Assembly: GCA_017964745.1 (NCBI GenBank)
Contig: JAGCRJ010000098.1
Location: 1-15,941, forward strand
Origin: Lachnospiraceae bacterium
GTDB lineage: Bacteria > Bacillota > Clostridia > Lachnospirales > Lachnospiraceae
DNA: 15,941 nucleotides
Direction of reading: 5' to 3'
A program made the translations under genes and the position numbers. The stretch's first letter is position 1. Each line of letters begins with the position of its first letter. A model generated the notes under the pieces. That model saw only the letters and a list, made by a program, of their open reading frames with translations. It did no database searches and was not told where the DNA came from. Shown here in pieces: positions 1 through 7,713 of this stretch.

Positions 1-807
1 CGTCATTGTCTGCGTACCCTCAACTATCCTCTGGCACGCCTCAAGGTCCGCATCCTGTCCGACCACGGGGATCTCACCTGCTAGTCTCTGGATCGAAAGG
101 GCCTGGATCACCTGACCCGCAAGGTTATCGTTACCGCACATTATCGCATCGACATCAGCAACGGTCTCGGGATGACTGTAAATGTAATCTCCCGCTATCT
201 CCGCTCTCCAGCCGTCGCAGTGAATGGAATCGACTATCTCCATCCTGTATTTAGCACAGACATCCCTGAATCCGGCTTCGACGAGAGGTACATTATTGTC
301 GGTGGGTGATCCGCCGAGCATGAGAACCTTTCCGCCCTGGAGTCCGTTCCGTAAGAACGCCTCCGCCATGAGCTGGCCTACCATATAGTTGTCGAAGGTT
401 ATATACAGATCGACATTCGAATCGGTGATGAGTCTGTCGTAGGCGATTATCTTGATGCCCGCATTCCTTGCTTTTTCAACCTGCTCTCTCAGGGATTCGG
501 AATCAATGCAGACGATGACTATGACATCGACACCCTTATTAATGAAATACTCTATCTGTTCCTTCTGCTTTTCGATATCGCCGTTTGCATTCTGAACGTT
601 GACTGTCGCACCGAGTTCCTTTGCCGTGGATACGAATACATCCCTGTCCCGCTGCCATCTTTCAATGACAAACGAGTCAAAGCTCATTCCGATCTCGATC
701 TGGTCCTCACCCTGCGATGCATCGGACGTGGTCTCGCCCGGTGCTCCCGAACAGGAAGCCAAAAGCAGAAGTGCGGATAAAATAAGCGCCGTGATACTTC
801 TCTTCAA
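1..807 (-). CDS. xylF: Xylose ABC transporter substrate-binding lipoprotein (partial, 3' end outside window)
   Basis: This is the extracytoplasmic binding protein of a D-xylose-type ABC importer. The 269 visible residues begin with a lipoprotein signal: basic start MKRS, a hydrophobic stretch, then the lipobox LASC with Cys19 as the lipidation site. The mature part follows the E. coli XylF pattern closely: IERWQRDRD, NANGD, GVDVIVIV, IAYDRLI, LGGSPTDNN, and GQDADLEACQRI followed by GTQTM at the window edge. I chose the TTG start at 805-807 because a GAGGG Shine-Dalgarno lies 7 nt upstream, inside the end of the response-regulator gene, and no ATG precedes the signal peptide. The gene starts one base after the regulator's stop codon, so it is in the same operon. 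ATPase and permease genes (xylG, xylH) are expected just outside the window. The family is clear; xylose as the exact ligand is inferred from the XylF match. Confidence 0.9.
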   Translation of the reverse strand, partial: MKRSITALILSALLLLASCSGAPGETTSDASQGEDQIEIGMSFDSFVIERWQRDRDVFVSTAKELGATVNVQNANGDIEKQKEQIEYFINKGVDVIVIVCIDSESLREQVEKARNAGIKIIAYDRLITDSNVDLYITFDNYMVGQLMAEAFLRNGLQGGKVLMLGGSPTDNNVPLVEAGFRDVCAKYRMEIVDSIHCDGWRAEIAGDYIYSHPETVADVDAIMCGNDNLAGQVIQALSIQRLAGEIPVVGQDADLEACQRIVEGTQTMT

Positions 808-2391
808 TTATTTACCCTCTCTGTATTCCGTAGGTGTTACGCCCACATTCTTTTTAAATGTCTTACTAAAATAATTGGGATCCGAATATCCGGATCTTGC
901 GCAGATCTCCTTCATGGAATACTGCGTCGTGCTGAGAAGCTCCTTGGCCTTTTCGATCCTCAGCTTGGTAAGATAATCGATGAAGTTCTCTCCCGTTCCT
1001 TCCTTGAATATCCTGCTCAGGTAATACGAGCTGATATTAACCTCACGTGATACATCCTCAAGCGTGATGTTCAGCGTATAGTTCTTTTCAATATATTTCT
1101 TAGCCGCTTCGATCGCATCGTTGGAGCTTTCTTCACGCTTGGTGGAAATGTTCCTGCATGAGAAGATGAGCCTGTCGGAGAACCAGTTCCATAAATTCTC
1201 GGGATCGTCTATTCCCATAAGAGTGGGAAGATAATCCCTGCGGTCCGAGATGCTGTAAACCATTCCGCCGCTCCTGTAAGATATATGTTCGGCGCGGAGA
1301 GCGAACTCAAGTATCTTGAGCCTGATGTCCATGATATCTCCGCCCTTTATATATTCGAAGTATTCCTTTGCGGCACTTATCGCGGCATCGGTTCTTCCTT
1401 TTTCAACTTCCTCGAAGATCTTCTTTTCGATATCGACGGGATAGTTTTCGGAGTACTCGCATCCGATGGGAAGGTCATCCGCGTGTGCGACGGTATTGGT
1501 GGTAAGAAGAAGGGCATTGATCGCATCACGGTACGAGCTTTCCATATCCTTTATCTTCTCAACTCTTCCCATACCGATCCTGAAAGCTATGTCGGTCTTT
1601 TCCCTGAGCTTATGCGCAAGATCCCTTGCCTTGGAGATAACGTTTACCCTGTCGTTATAATCCATCGAAGGATCTGTAAAAGGAATGAGCACGGCGATCT
1701 TGTTACTCATTACGGAGCCCACTATTCCTCCGAAATAATCCTTGATGTAATTTCTTATGTCATGATAATGCTGCTGAAGCTTTACACCGGAGCCCACGGC
1801 ATTGGTCATGTGATTTCCTTCCGCGGCATCGCCGGATACGATGACCATCATGTAACCGTAGTCCTCGTTTATCTCCAGCATCGTCTTGTAATTATCGATA
1901 TCCTCATCGAAATATTCATGGAAAAGGATATTGTATATAAGTCCGTTCTCGAGGATGGGGATAACGGTCTCGAGTTTTTCTTTTACGACAAGATCGTTGG
2001 TACGCCTGTTCTTCTCCTCATCGACCATTGCCATTGCTTTTTTGATCGCAGAGATCATCCGGGTTTTGTCCATGGGCTTGGTGATGTATTCGATGGCACC
2101 GAGCTTGATCGCTTCCTGTGCGTAATCGAACTTATCATACGCACTCATGATTATGAAGATGATATTATCATTGCCCGAACGGATCTCCTTCATTGCATCG
2201 AGTCCGTTGATCCCGGGCATCTGGATATCCATTATCGCGATATCGGGATGATAGGTTTCGGCAAGCTCGATAACGGAGCGTCCGGTCTTTGCAGACTTGG
2301 TCTCACAGTCACTTCCGAATTCTTTTTCAATTATGAACTTGAGCGAATCGATTACTATTCCTTCGTCGTCCGCAAGTAAGATCTTGTACAT
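808..2391 (-). CDS. YesN-type response regulator, CheY receiver plus AraC DNA-binding domain
   Basis: This 527-residue protein is a two-component transcription regulator. The receiver domain (about 1-120) has the acidic pair D8-D9, the phospho-acceptor D55 in IMDIQMPG, S83 and K105. A middle region (about 130-410) has no obvious catalytic motif and probably relays the signal or dimerises. The last 105 residues form an AraC/XylS domain with two helix-turn-helices (LEDVSREVNISSYYLSRIF and MKEICARSGYSDPNYFSKTF). It lies 2 bp after the kinase gene and immediately before xylF, so it is the cognate regulator and probably activates the transporter operon. In Clostridium beijerinckii the equivalent protein YesN activates xylFGH after phosphorylation by LytS; the same role here is inferred from gene order. 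The ATG start has a GGCGGAG Shine-Dalgarno inside the end of the kinase gene. Confidence 0.92.
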   Translation of the reverse strand: MYKILLADDEGIVIDSLKFIIEKEFGSDCETKSAKTGRSVIELAETYHPDIAIMDIQMPGINGLDAMKEIRSGNDNIIFIIMSAYDKFDYAQEAIKLGAIEYITKPMDKTRMISAIKKAMAMVDEEKNRRTNDLVVKEKLETVIPILENGLIYNILFHEYFDEDIDNYKTMLEINEDYGYMMVIVSGDAAEGNHMTNAVGSGVKLQQHYHDIRNYIKDYFGGIVGSVMSNKIAVLIPFTDPSMDYNDRVNVISKARDLAHKLREKTDIAFRIGMGRVEKIKDMESSYRDAINALLLTTNTVAHADDLPIGCEYSENYPVDIEKKIFEEVEKGRTDAAISAAKEYFEYIKGGDIMDIRLKILEFALRAEHISYRSGGMVYSISDRRDYLPTLMGIDDPENLWNWFSDRLIFSCRNISTKREESSNDAIEAAKKYIEKNYTLNITLEDVSREVNISSYYLSRIFKEGTGENFIDYLTKLRIEKAKELLSTTQYSMKEICARSGYSDPNYFSKTFKKNVGVTPTEYREGK

Positions 2392-2393
2392 AA

Positions 2394-3872
2394 TTAATTG
2401 TCTCCGCCTTTTTTAAGATAGATCGTAAATTTGGTACCTTTGCCTTCGCCCTCACTCGAGATATCGAATACATCGTCGCTTTCGGAAAAGAGCTTGAGCC
2501 TTGCTATTACATTATCCATTCCGATACCGTTGGATTCCTTCTTGTCGGGATCGGGCTGCTGTCCGTTCAGAAGCTTTTGTATCGTATCTTCGCTCATTCC
2601 GATGCCGTTGTCTTCGATCCTTATGCAGGCGTAATCATCCATCGGATAAACGCTGAGTTTGATCCTGCCCTCACCGAGCATATCCCTTATGCCGTGGTTG
2701 ACACAGTTTTCGACAAGGGGCTGAAGTATCATGCTGGGCATCTTTACATCAAGAAGAGAACTGTCGACGTCTTTTTCGAAAATAATGTCACCGGAAAAGC
2801 GTACATTCAGAATATAGATGTAGTTATCCACCAGTTCAAGTTCCTCACCCACGGTGACTGTCTGGAAGCCCTTCTTAACATTGTATCTGAAAAACTCCGC
2901 CATGACGCGGACATATTCGCTGGTCCTGTCAGCACCTTCGAGCATTGCAAGCTGTGCACCCGCATTGAGCGTGTTGAACAGAAAGTGGGGGTTGATCTGG
3001 GACTGAAGATACTTAAGCTGCGCATCCTTGAGGTGGGCTTCCATAAGAAGCTCTTTTTCCTTCATCTGTCTTTCGGTCTCGGCGTTTTCCCTGACCTGTC
3101 TTATGTAGTTCTGGATACTGACAACCATCTGGTTGAAGGCACGTGTAACGACACCGACCTCATCCTCGGATTCCACCGTAAGAGGTTCGACATCGAAATT
3201 TCCCTTACCGACTTCATCAGCCTTTCCGGCAAGAAGCTTAAGAGGTCTGATAAGATTGGCGGTAAGCCTGATGATGAGGAGCACATTGACGATGATAACG
3301 GCAATGAGGATCATGTTACCGCTCGTCTCGAATGTCTTGAACGCCGATATCATCTCCCTGTAATTCTCGGAGTTTTCCTTGAACTGCTCATTATTAAGAC
3401 TGTAGATATATGTGTTTATGTAGCTGTAGAGCTTGGTAGCCTCTTCATAATGGCTTCTGTATTTCTCGACATTTCTGCCGCGTTTCGCCTCGATGGTCTC
3501 ACTGACCTCGGAAAGATATTCCGAGCTCATGTTGCGGATCGCATATTCCATCCTGTCGGGAAGGCTTCCGGTAACCTCCGAGGACAGCGCTTCCGCCTGA
3601 TCGGAATAAACCTGCGCGGAGCGGTAGTATTCCTCGAGCGAATCACTGGTCTTCGCATTGAGGTATTCGGTCATCGCATCCTGAACATTTCCGAGCGAAA
3701 CCGAAAGCTCGTTCAGTCTCATATTCTCCTTATAGACATTGTCTATACGTCCGCTCATTATATTGATCCCGGCAAGGAGGACGATATTGATGGAGAACAC
3801 GAAGAGGTTCACGATAAGTGATATGGCTGTCATTTTTATCTGCAGCGAAAGGTTTCTGAACCGTGCGATCAC
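2394..3872 (-). CDS. LytS/YesM-type sensor histidine kinase
   Basis: This is a 492-residue membrane histidine kinase of the His_kinase (PF06580) class. In order it has TM1 (about 13-38), an extracytoplasmic helical domain (about 40-185), TM2 (about 186-206), a HAMP domain (about 207-258), a coiled linker, and the phospho-acceptor H296 in the motif NPHFLFN. A HATPase domain follows with N box LVENCVNHGI (386-395), G1 DNGIGM (421-426) and G2 GIGMDNVIARL. The start is GTG, 6 nt after an AAGGAGG site, and it overlaps the TGA of the upstream binding-protein gene by 4 bases (GTGA), which implies translational coupling. The extracytoplasmic part has no sugar-binding fold of its own, so it probably reads the neighbouring anchored binding protein, as LytS reads XylFII in C. 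beijerinckii. That partnership is inference. Confidence 0.93.
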   Translation of the reverse strand: MIARFRNLSLQIKMTAISLIVNLFVFSINIVLLAGINIMSGRIDNVYKENMRLNELSVSLGNVQDAMTEYLNAKTSDSLEEYYRSAQVYSDQAEALSSEVTGSLPDRMEYAIRNMSSEYLSEVSETIEAKRGRNVEKYRSHYEEATKLYSYINTYIYSLNNEQFKENSENYREMISAFKTFETSGNMILIAVIIVNVLLIIRLTANLIRPLKLLAGKADEVGKGNFDVEPLTVESEDEVGVVTRAFNQMVVSIQNYIRQVRENAETERQMKEKELLMEAHLKDAQLKYLQSQINPHFLFNTLNAGAQLAMLEGADRTSEYVRVMAEFFRYNVKKGFQTVTVGEELELVDNYIYILNVRFSGDIIFEKDVDSSLLDVKMPSMILQPLVENCVNHGIRDMLGEGRIKLSVYPMDDYACIRIEDNGIGMSEDTIQKLLNGQQPDPDKKESNGIGMDNVIARLKLFSESDDVFDISSEGEGKGTKFTIYLKKGGDN

Positions 3873-4915
3873 GGTGCACCTCCTTCCTGCAGATCTTCCC
3901 TGTCTTTGGTTATGATGGATATTCCCGCCGTCGAATACTGGTTGGTATATCCGTAATCAAAATACTCCGTGAGCGCATCTATGCTTGATACACCCATCTG
4001 GGAAGTGTCGGCCGATATCGTGGCGTATATAACTCCCCTGTCGATACCGTTAAGGATTACTTCGGAATCATAGTATCCGAGGATGTCAACAAGACCTACT
4101 TCATTGTAGTCGACTACCATCTGATATACAGCGACCGTATCAAGCTCTCCGAGACATACAACTATCTCGGGGAGTGTGCTTCTTTCCCTCAAAAGAAGAC
4201 CCTTGATCGATTCCTCTGCGGAATATTCATTCGTGGGATCCACCGTATATGTCGAGATCTCGATGGGAGGATGAAGCGCTCTTGTCTCTTCGCTCTCCCC
4301 GTCGATAGCTTCCTGAACGGCGCTGAGAACGACATTCTGTCCGGTACTCACGGAACCCGCATCGACGAGAATCACGGCTTCTATCGTATCCGTCGTATAA
4401 ACCCTTTCCGACGCAAGCCTGAGGATAAGTTCGCCGTAAAGCTTTCCGAGATCGTTATTACTGATACCGACAAAGCTGAGTCTGTCGGAGGATGTGTTAT
4501 CGGAATAGAGGGTAACGACTCCTATGCCCCTTGATGCGGCGTCGTTGATGAGTTCCGTCATCTGCTCACTCTCGTCGGCGGAAACTATTATTCCGTCCAC
4601 ACCGGATGCTATGGCGATCTCCATAAGTTCATATTTGGAATAATCCCTCGACAGATTCTCTGAGATCATTTCGACATAATCACCGTGCTCCCCGGCAGTA
4701 GTTCTTGCTGCGGCATATACGGACTGCCAAAAGGAAGAATCCGAATTATCGGTGATCATCGCATAATAATGACCGTAGGGCACTTTTACCTCAGCCGATC
4801 CGAACCTGCGGCTGTATGAGATAAAGTTAACGACCAGCGCGCCGGTGAGAGCGATTATCACCGCCGTAGTGATCATGATCACTATTGAATTTAAGGCCTT
4901 GCCCTTTCTTTTCAA
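3869..4915 (-). CDS. Membrane-anchored sugar-binding sensor protein (XylFII-like)
   Basis: This 348-residue periplasmic-binding-protein family member (Peripla_BP_4 type) is probably the ligand-sensing subunit of the adjacent two-component system. One N-terminal membrane helix (about 10-33) follows a basic start, and there is no lipobox Cys, so the protein stays anchored instead of being a diffusible transport lipoprotein. The binding fold shows MITDNSDSSFWQSVY, ASGVDGIIVSA, GIGVVTLYSDN and SFVGISNNDLGKLYGEL. The start is TTG at 4913-4915, supported by a GGAGG site 7 nt upstream; the next in-frame ATG would cut through the membrane helix. It is first in the operon and overlaps the kinase start. 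The closest characterised arrangement is C. beijerinckii xylFII-lytS-yesN-xylFGH. Xylose as the ligand is inferred from the downstream xylF; other sugars are possible. Confidence 0.85.
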   Translation of the reverse strand: MKRKGKALNSIVIMITTAVIIALTGALVVNFISYSRRFGSAEVKVPYGHYYAMITDNSDSSFWQSVYAAARTTAGEHGDYVEMISENLSRDYSKYELMEIAIASGVDGIIVSADESEQMTELINDAASRGIGVVTLYSDNTSSDRLSFVGISNNDLGKLYGELILRLASERVYTTDTIEAVILVDAGSVSTGQNVVLSAVQEAIDGESEETRALHPPIEISTYTVDPTNEYSAEESIKGLLLRERSTLPEIVVCLGELDTVAVYQMVVDYNEVGLVDILGYYDSEVILNGIDRGVIYATISADTSQMGVSSIDALTEYFDYGYTNQYSTAGISIITKDREDLQEGGAP

Positions 4916-4945
4916 GCCGGTCCTCCGAAATAAAGATTCTCAAAT

Positions 4946-4975
4946 AAAATAACACATTTCAGGTCCTAAAAACAA
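4946..4975 (-). promoter_or_regulatory. Weak candidate promoter of the sugar-sensing operon
   Basis: Between the ribU terminator and the TTG start of the binding-protein gene, the minus strand reads TTGTTT, then 18 nt, then TATTTT. Both boxes are poor matches to sigma-A consensus, which would suit weak constitutive expression of a sensing operon. The -35 touches the terminator stem, so this is only a candidate. Confidence 0.25.
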
Positions 4976-5000
4976 TGTGCGGCACTGCCGTGCCGCACAT
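4975..5000 (-). terminator. Rho-independent terminator of ribU
   Basis: A perfect 11-bp inverted repeat (ATGTGCGGCAC, loop TGCC, GTGCCGCACAT) is followed on the minus strand by TGTTTTT. It lies 36 bp past the ribU stop codon and separates ribU from the sugar-sensing operon. Confidence 0.85.
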
Positions 5001-5036
5001 CCGTATCTCAGTTGATTGTTCAGGGTTGACCTATAG

Positions 5037-5801
5037 TTACTGCTTAGCCGTTTCCTTTACAAGGTCGGCCTGGATGCCCGCTCCCTTGAGAACGGGGCTG
5101 ATCTTCTTGTAAACAAGAAGGGTAAGAAGCGAATTGAGGCTTCCTTTTATAAGGTTCAGGGGAGCAACACATGCGAATACGAAGCTGTAGACATTGTCGC
5201 CCGCGAAAGGATTGACCTTGCTTCCCATTTCAATGATAGCCTCAAGGGGCATTCCGTAGAGCTTGGCAAAAGCGGGAAGCAGATATACCGCATTGAACAC
5301 GGTTCCGAAGATCGTGATGCAGATCGTACCGACAAGGCATGAAAGGGTCGCGGTCTTTCTGGTCTTCTTTGCATAGTATATGACCGATGCGGGAAGAATG
5401 AACGAAACTCCGACGGCAAAATTAGCAAGCTCACCGACAAATGCAGTCGAGGTTCCCTTAATGAAAAGCTTGAGCACGATCTTGATGAACTCGATCATGA
5501 CTCCCGCTGCAGGACCGAATGCAAAAGCTCCGATAAGAACGGGAAGCTCACTCAGATCGAGCTTGTAGAATGACGGAGCAAAGGGCATCGGGAACTCAAT
5601 GAGCATGAGGATTGCGGATAAAGCCGATAAAAGTCCTATGCTTGCCGCTCTTCTTGCAGCGGATGTCCTGTCGGTAATGCCGTGCTTTTTCTGTATCAGC
5701 TTCTCGGCGATCACCGCAAAAACAAACAGCCCTGCAATGATAAGAACAAAACTTACCACATACAGAGCATTCTTGGTTACCTGGGTAAACAGGTCTGACA
5801 T
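5037..5801 (-). CDS. ribU: ECF transporter S component for riboflavin (RibU)
   Basis: RibU is the membrane S component that binds riboflavin and associates with the shared ECF energising module (EcfA, EcfA', EcfT, encoded elsewhere) to import it. The protein has 254 residues. The RibU-like core (about 50-235) contains MLIEFPMPF, KLDLSELPVLIGAFAFGP, GVMIEFIK, GTSTAFVGELANF and a late PLNLIKG segment, with about six hydrophobic helices. It is longer than a typical RibU of about 190-210 residues because of an extra N-terminal membrane helix (about 12-33) and a basic linker. The ATG is preceded at 7-8 nt by AAGGAGG. An FMN riboswitch directly upstream independently supports riboflavin as the substrate. 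It is a single-gene transcription unit with its own promoter and terminator. Confidence 0.92.
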   Translation of the reverse strand: MSDLFTQVTKNALYVVSFVLIIAGLFVFAVIAEKLIQKKHGITDRTSAARRAASIGLLSALSAILMLIEFPMPFAPSFYKLDLSELPVLIGAFAFGPAAGVMIEFIKIVLKLFIKGTSTAFVGELANFAVGVSFILPASVIYYAKKTRKTATLSCLVGTICITIFGTVFNAVYLLPAFAKLYGMPLEAIIEMGSKVNPFAGDNVYSFVFACVAPLNLIKGSLNSLLTLLVYKKISPVLKGAGIQADLVKETAKQ

Positions 5802-5813
5802 ATTAATTTCCTC

Positions 5814-5985
5814 CTTCTTTCATCCGGACTTTAGACCCTTCATAAGGTCATTCACCGTTGGTACCGGAGTTTCACCGGTTCAGCCCGTATTTAACGGGGT
5901 CGCGGACTGTAGAAGTTGCAGATACTGCCTGTAAATGCTGCTCCGTAACCGCCAGTAGGGAGTTTCACCCTGCCCTGAAGTCAAC
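5814..5985 (-). ncRNA. FMN riboswitch (RFN element) controlling ribU
   Basis: The minus strand carries the hallmark RFN segments in order: CAGGGCAGGGTGAAACTCCC, CTGGCGGT, AGTCCGCGACCCC, a CCCG/CGGG arm, ACCGGTGAAACTCCGGT, CCAACGGT and AAGTCCGGATGAAAG. The closing stem P1 pairs CTTC (plus positions 5977-5980) with GAAG (5814-5817). The 3' half of P1 overlaps the ribU Shine-Dalgarno (5810-5816), and there is no terminator hairpin between aptamer and start codon. FMN binding should therefore hide the ribosome-binding site and block translation. The transcript is predicted to start at about 5985, right at the aptamer. Confidence 0.95.
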
Positions 5986-5991
5986 GAATGG

Positions 5992-6020
5992 ATTATAGTA
6001 CAAGTCCCCTGATATTGCAA
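5992..6020 (-). promoter_or_regulatory. Sigma-A promoter of the ribU riboswitch transcript
   Basis: The minus strand shows -35 TTGCAA (6015-6020), a 17-bp spacer, and a perfect -10 TATAAT (5992-5997). The predicted start at about 5985 places the whole FMN aptamer at the 5' end of the RNA. The -35 hexamer is its own reverse complement and also serves a candidate promoter on the other strand. Confidence 0.85.
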
Positions 6021-6043
6021 TAGCGGGCAAATAATGATAAATT
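6015..6043 (+). promoter_or_regulatory. Candidate divergent promoter of the DUF4190-HExxH-DUF975 operon
   Basis: On the plus strand the same TTGCAA hexamer (6015-6020) is followed by a 17-bp spacer and TAAATT (6038-6043), a 4-of-6 match to the -10 consensus. The predicted start at about 6050 leaves a short leader of about 24 nt before the first gene. The -10 is weaker than that of ribU. Confidence 0.45.
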
Positions 6044-6073
6044 CTAGGTAAGTACAGACATTTGCGGTGAGAG

Positions 6074-6463
6074 ATGATGACCGGTGATTCGCCTTACAAT
6101 AATTTCAATCCCGACAAGGGAAGACATGCTTTCGAAACGGCTGCCCTTGTTATGAGCATCATATCAATGGTCCTGCTCTGCACGGGGATTCTGGCGATTC
6201 CTTTCGGAGCTCTCGGACTTCTATTCGCATTACTGAGCCGCAAAGGAAAAGAACCATTTGAAAAGATCGCCCTGACCGGAGCGATAATATCGGTCGTTTC
6301 AATGATAACAGGGGCATTCATAACCGTTTATTCATTATATACGGTAATGACGGATCCTTCGGTACTTGAAGAAGTAAGCCGCATGTATGCCCGTTACGGC
6401 ATGGAAATGCCGACAATTCCGACATTTTACGGGGAAGGAGGCTCATTATGGATCTATCGATAA
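6074..6463 (+). CDS. Small DUF4190-like membrane protein
   Basis: This 129-residue protein has two hydrophobic helices (about 20-55 and 64-90) separated by a basic loop (SRKGKEPFEK), then a short hydrophilic tail. The pattern AALVMSIISMVL, then IPFGALGLLFAL, then IALTGAIISVVSM resembles DUF4190, a family of two-helix bacterial membrane proteins with no known function. Two adjacent ATG codons could start it (6074 or 6077); a GGTGAG site at 6066-6071 fits the second slightly better. Its end overlaps the next gene by 16 bp, so the two are probably co-translated. No catalytic residues are visible. The DUF4190 assignment is from pattern only. Confidence 0.72.
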   Translation: MMTGDSPYNNFNPDKGRHAFETAALVMSIISMVLLCTGILAIPFGALGLLFALLSRKGKEPFEKIALTGAIISVVSMITGAFITVYSLYTVMTDPSVLEEVSRMYARYGMEMPTIPTFYGEGGSLWIYR

Positions 6464-6939
6464 GATCGGTTGCCCAGCAGATTCCGGGATACAGTGAGTC
6501 TCAGGTGAGAAGGATCGCCGGTCCCACCGTAACACCTGCGGAGGAATCCGCTCTCAAAACAGGTAATCCCGGCAGAGTCAATAAGACGGAATGCCAGACC
6601 TGCAAATCCAGAAAATACCAGGACGGCTCGAATGAGAACGTTTCATTCAAGTCCGCCCAGCATATGTCCCCCACACAGGCCGGATCGAGAGTCCGTGCGC
6701 ACGAGCAGGAGCATGTATCCAACGCATACTCCAAAGCTTCCGAAAAAGGAGGAAAGGTCCTCCAGGCATCGGTGGCAATACACACGGCGATCTGCCCCGA
6801 GTGCGGACGCACTTATATTTCCGGAGGAACCACTACGACCAAGATAAAATATCCTTCGGAGAAGAATCCTTATCAGCAGAATATGAAGAGCCTGCACAAA
6901 CAGGCTACAGAGGGAATGAACTTTGATGCAGCAGTATAA
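6448..6939 (+). CDS. Putative zinc metalloprotease-like protein (HExxH, two CxxC pairs)
   Basis: I do not recognise a named gene here. The 163-residue protein has no signal peptide or membrane helix. It has an HExxH motif (HEQEH, residues 85-89, in SRVRAHEQEHVSNAY), typical of zinc metallopeptidases, and two CxxC pairs (Cys49/52 and Cys116/119 in ICPECGRTYISGG) that could hold a structural zinc. HExxH followed by a Y-x-SGG-T segment is loosely reminiscent of the SprA-related family (PF12118), but this is weak. Residues 1-40 look disordered. The ATG at 6448 has a very strong GGAAGGAGG site at 6432-6440, inside the upstream gene. Its 3' end overlaps the DUF975 gene. A processing or regulatory role linked to its two membrane neighbours is possible but unproven; HExxH alone can also occur by chance. 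Confidence 0.75.
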   Translation: MDLSIRSVAQQIPGYSESQVRRIAGPTVTPAEESALKTGNPGRVNKTECQTCKSRKYQDGSNENVSFKSAQHMSPTQAGSRVRAHEQEHVSNAYSKASEKGGKVLQASVAIHTAICPECGRTYISGGTTTTKIKYPSEKNPYQQNMKSLHKQATEGMNFDAAV

Positions 6940-7699
6940 GTACCGGTCGGCTCAGGAACTGAAGACACGGGCACTTTCAATGATGGCAGGCAGATACGGG
7001 AGAGCCGCGATGATGACTCTCTCGTATTTTATTTGGATGTATCTCATTTCATATGCGGGCAGCATTCTTTCGACAATGATCCTCAGACTTCCTTACTTTT
7101 CGTCGATAAGTTCGAATACGACCGCGGATATGGTCTTCACGGTCCTTGCTGCGCTTATCACTATGTTCCTCGGAGTGATCGCCGAGATGTTCACCTGCGG
7201 TATATGCCTTTATTACCTGAATGTATCCACGGGCCGTGATGCACAGACAGCGGATATCTTCAGGGGCTTCCGCGAAAATCCTTCGGAGGTGTTCAAGATC
7301 TCGGCTTTTCTGTTAAGTCCTTCACTGATCCTGTCAATCCCCGTCAATGTGGTATCGGAGCTTTATATCATCACCTCGGATATCAAATGGGTCATCGTTT
7401 CGGTGATCCTGTTTGCCATTGCTTCGGCCGGAGCACTGTATCTTCATCTCACATACGGCATTGCGTTTTACGTTCTGCTGGATTTCCCCTCATATTCCGC
7501 GGGACGCGTACTCGGGATCGCAAGGCAGAAAATGAAAGGACACAGATCCAGATTCTTTATGATCGATCTTCTGTTCATTCCGATGTTCATTCTCGGTATC
7601 CTGTCATTCGGCATAGGACTGATATGGATCTATCCTCTCATAAACGAATGCAGAACGCTGTTTTTCCTCAATCTTATGAATCCCGAAGAACAACAATAA
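6926..7699 (+). CDS. DUF975 family multi-pass membrane protein
   Basis: This 257-residue integral membrane protein has about five to six helices (about 30-52, 67-100, 124-148, 156-186, 211-240) and a short charged N-terminus (KYRSAQELKTRAL). The segments GICLYYLNVSTGR, DIFRGFRENP, GIAFYVLLDFPSYSAGRVLGIARQKMKGHRSRFF and IWIYPLINECRTLFFLNL match the DUF975 layout, a Firmicutes family of unknown function. The ATG at 6926 is chosen; a TTG one codon earlier (6923) is at better distance (8 nt) from the AGAGGG site at 6909-6914, so either may be used. It overlaps the preceding gene by 14-17 bp and ends the operon before a hairpin terminator. Confidence 0.85.
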   Translation: MQQYKYRSAQELKTRALSMMAGRYGRAAMMTLSYFIWMYLISYAGSILSTMILRLPYFSSISSNTTADMVFTVLAALITMFLGVIAEMFTCGICLYYLNVSTGRDAQTADIFRGFRENPSEVFKISAFLLSPSLILSIPVNVVSELYIITSDIKWVIVSVILFAIASAGALYLHLTYGIAFYVLLDFPSYSAGRVLGIARQKMKGHRSRFFMIDLLFIPMFILGILSFGIGLIWIYPLINECRTLFFLNLMNPEEQQ

Positions 7700-7713
7700 A
7701 ACTATAAAAAATC

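Noticed and set aside
2577..3821. 414-codon open frame on the plus strand opposite the kinase gene
   Set aside because: It is an antisense shadow of the kinase frame, which has clear domains, and has no matching start signal or recognisable protein content. The same holds for long plus-strand frames at 1285-2379, 10113-10988 and 11067-11936.
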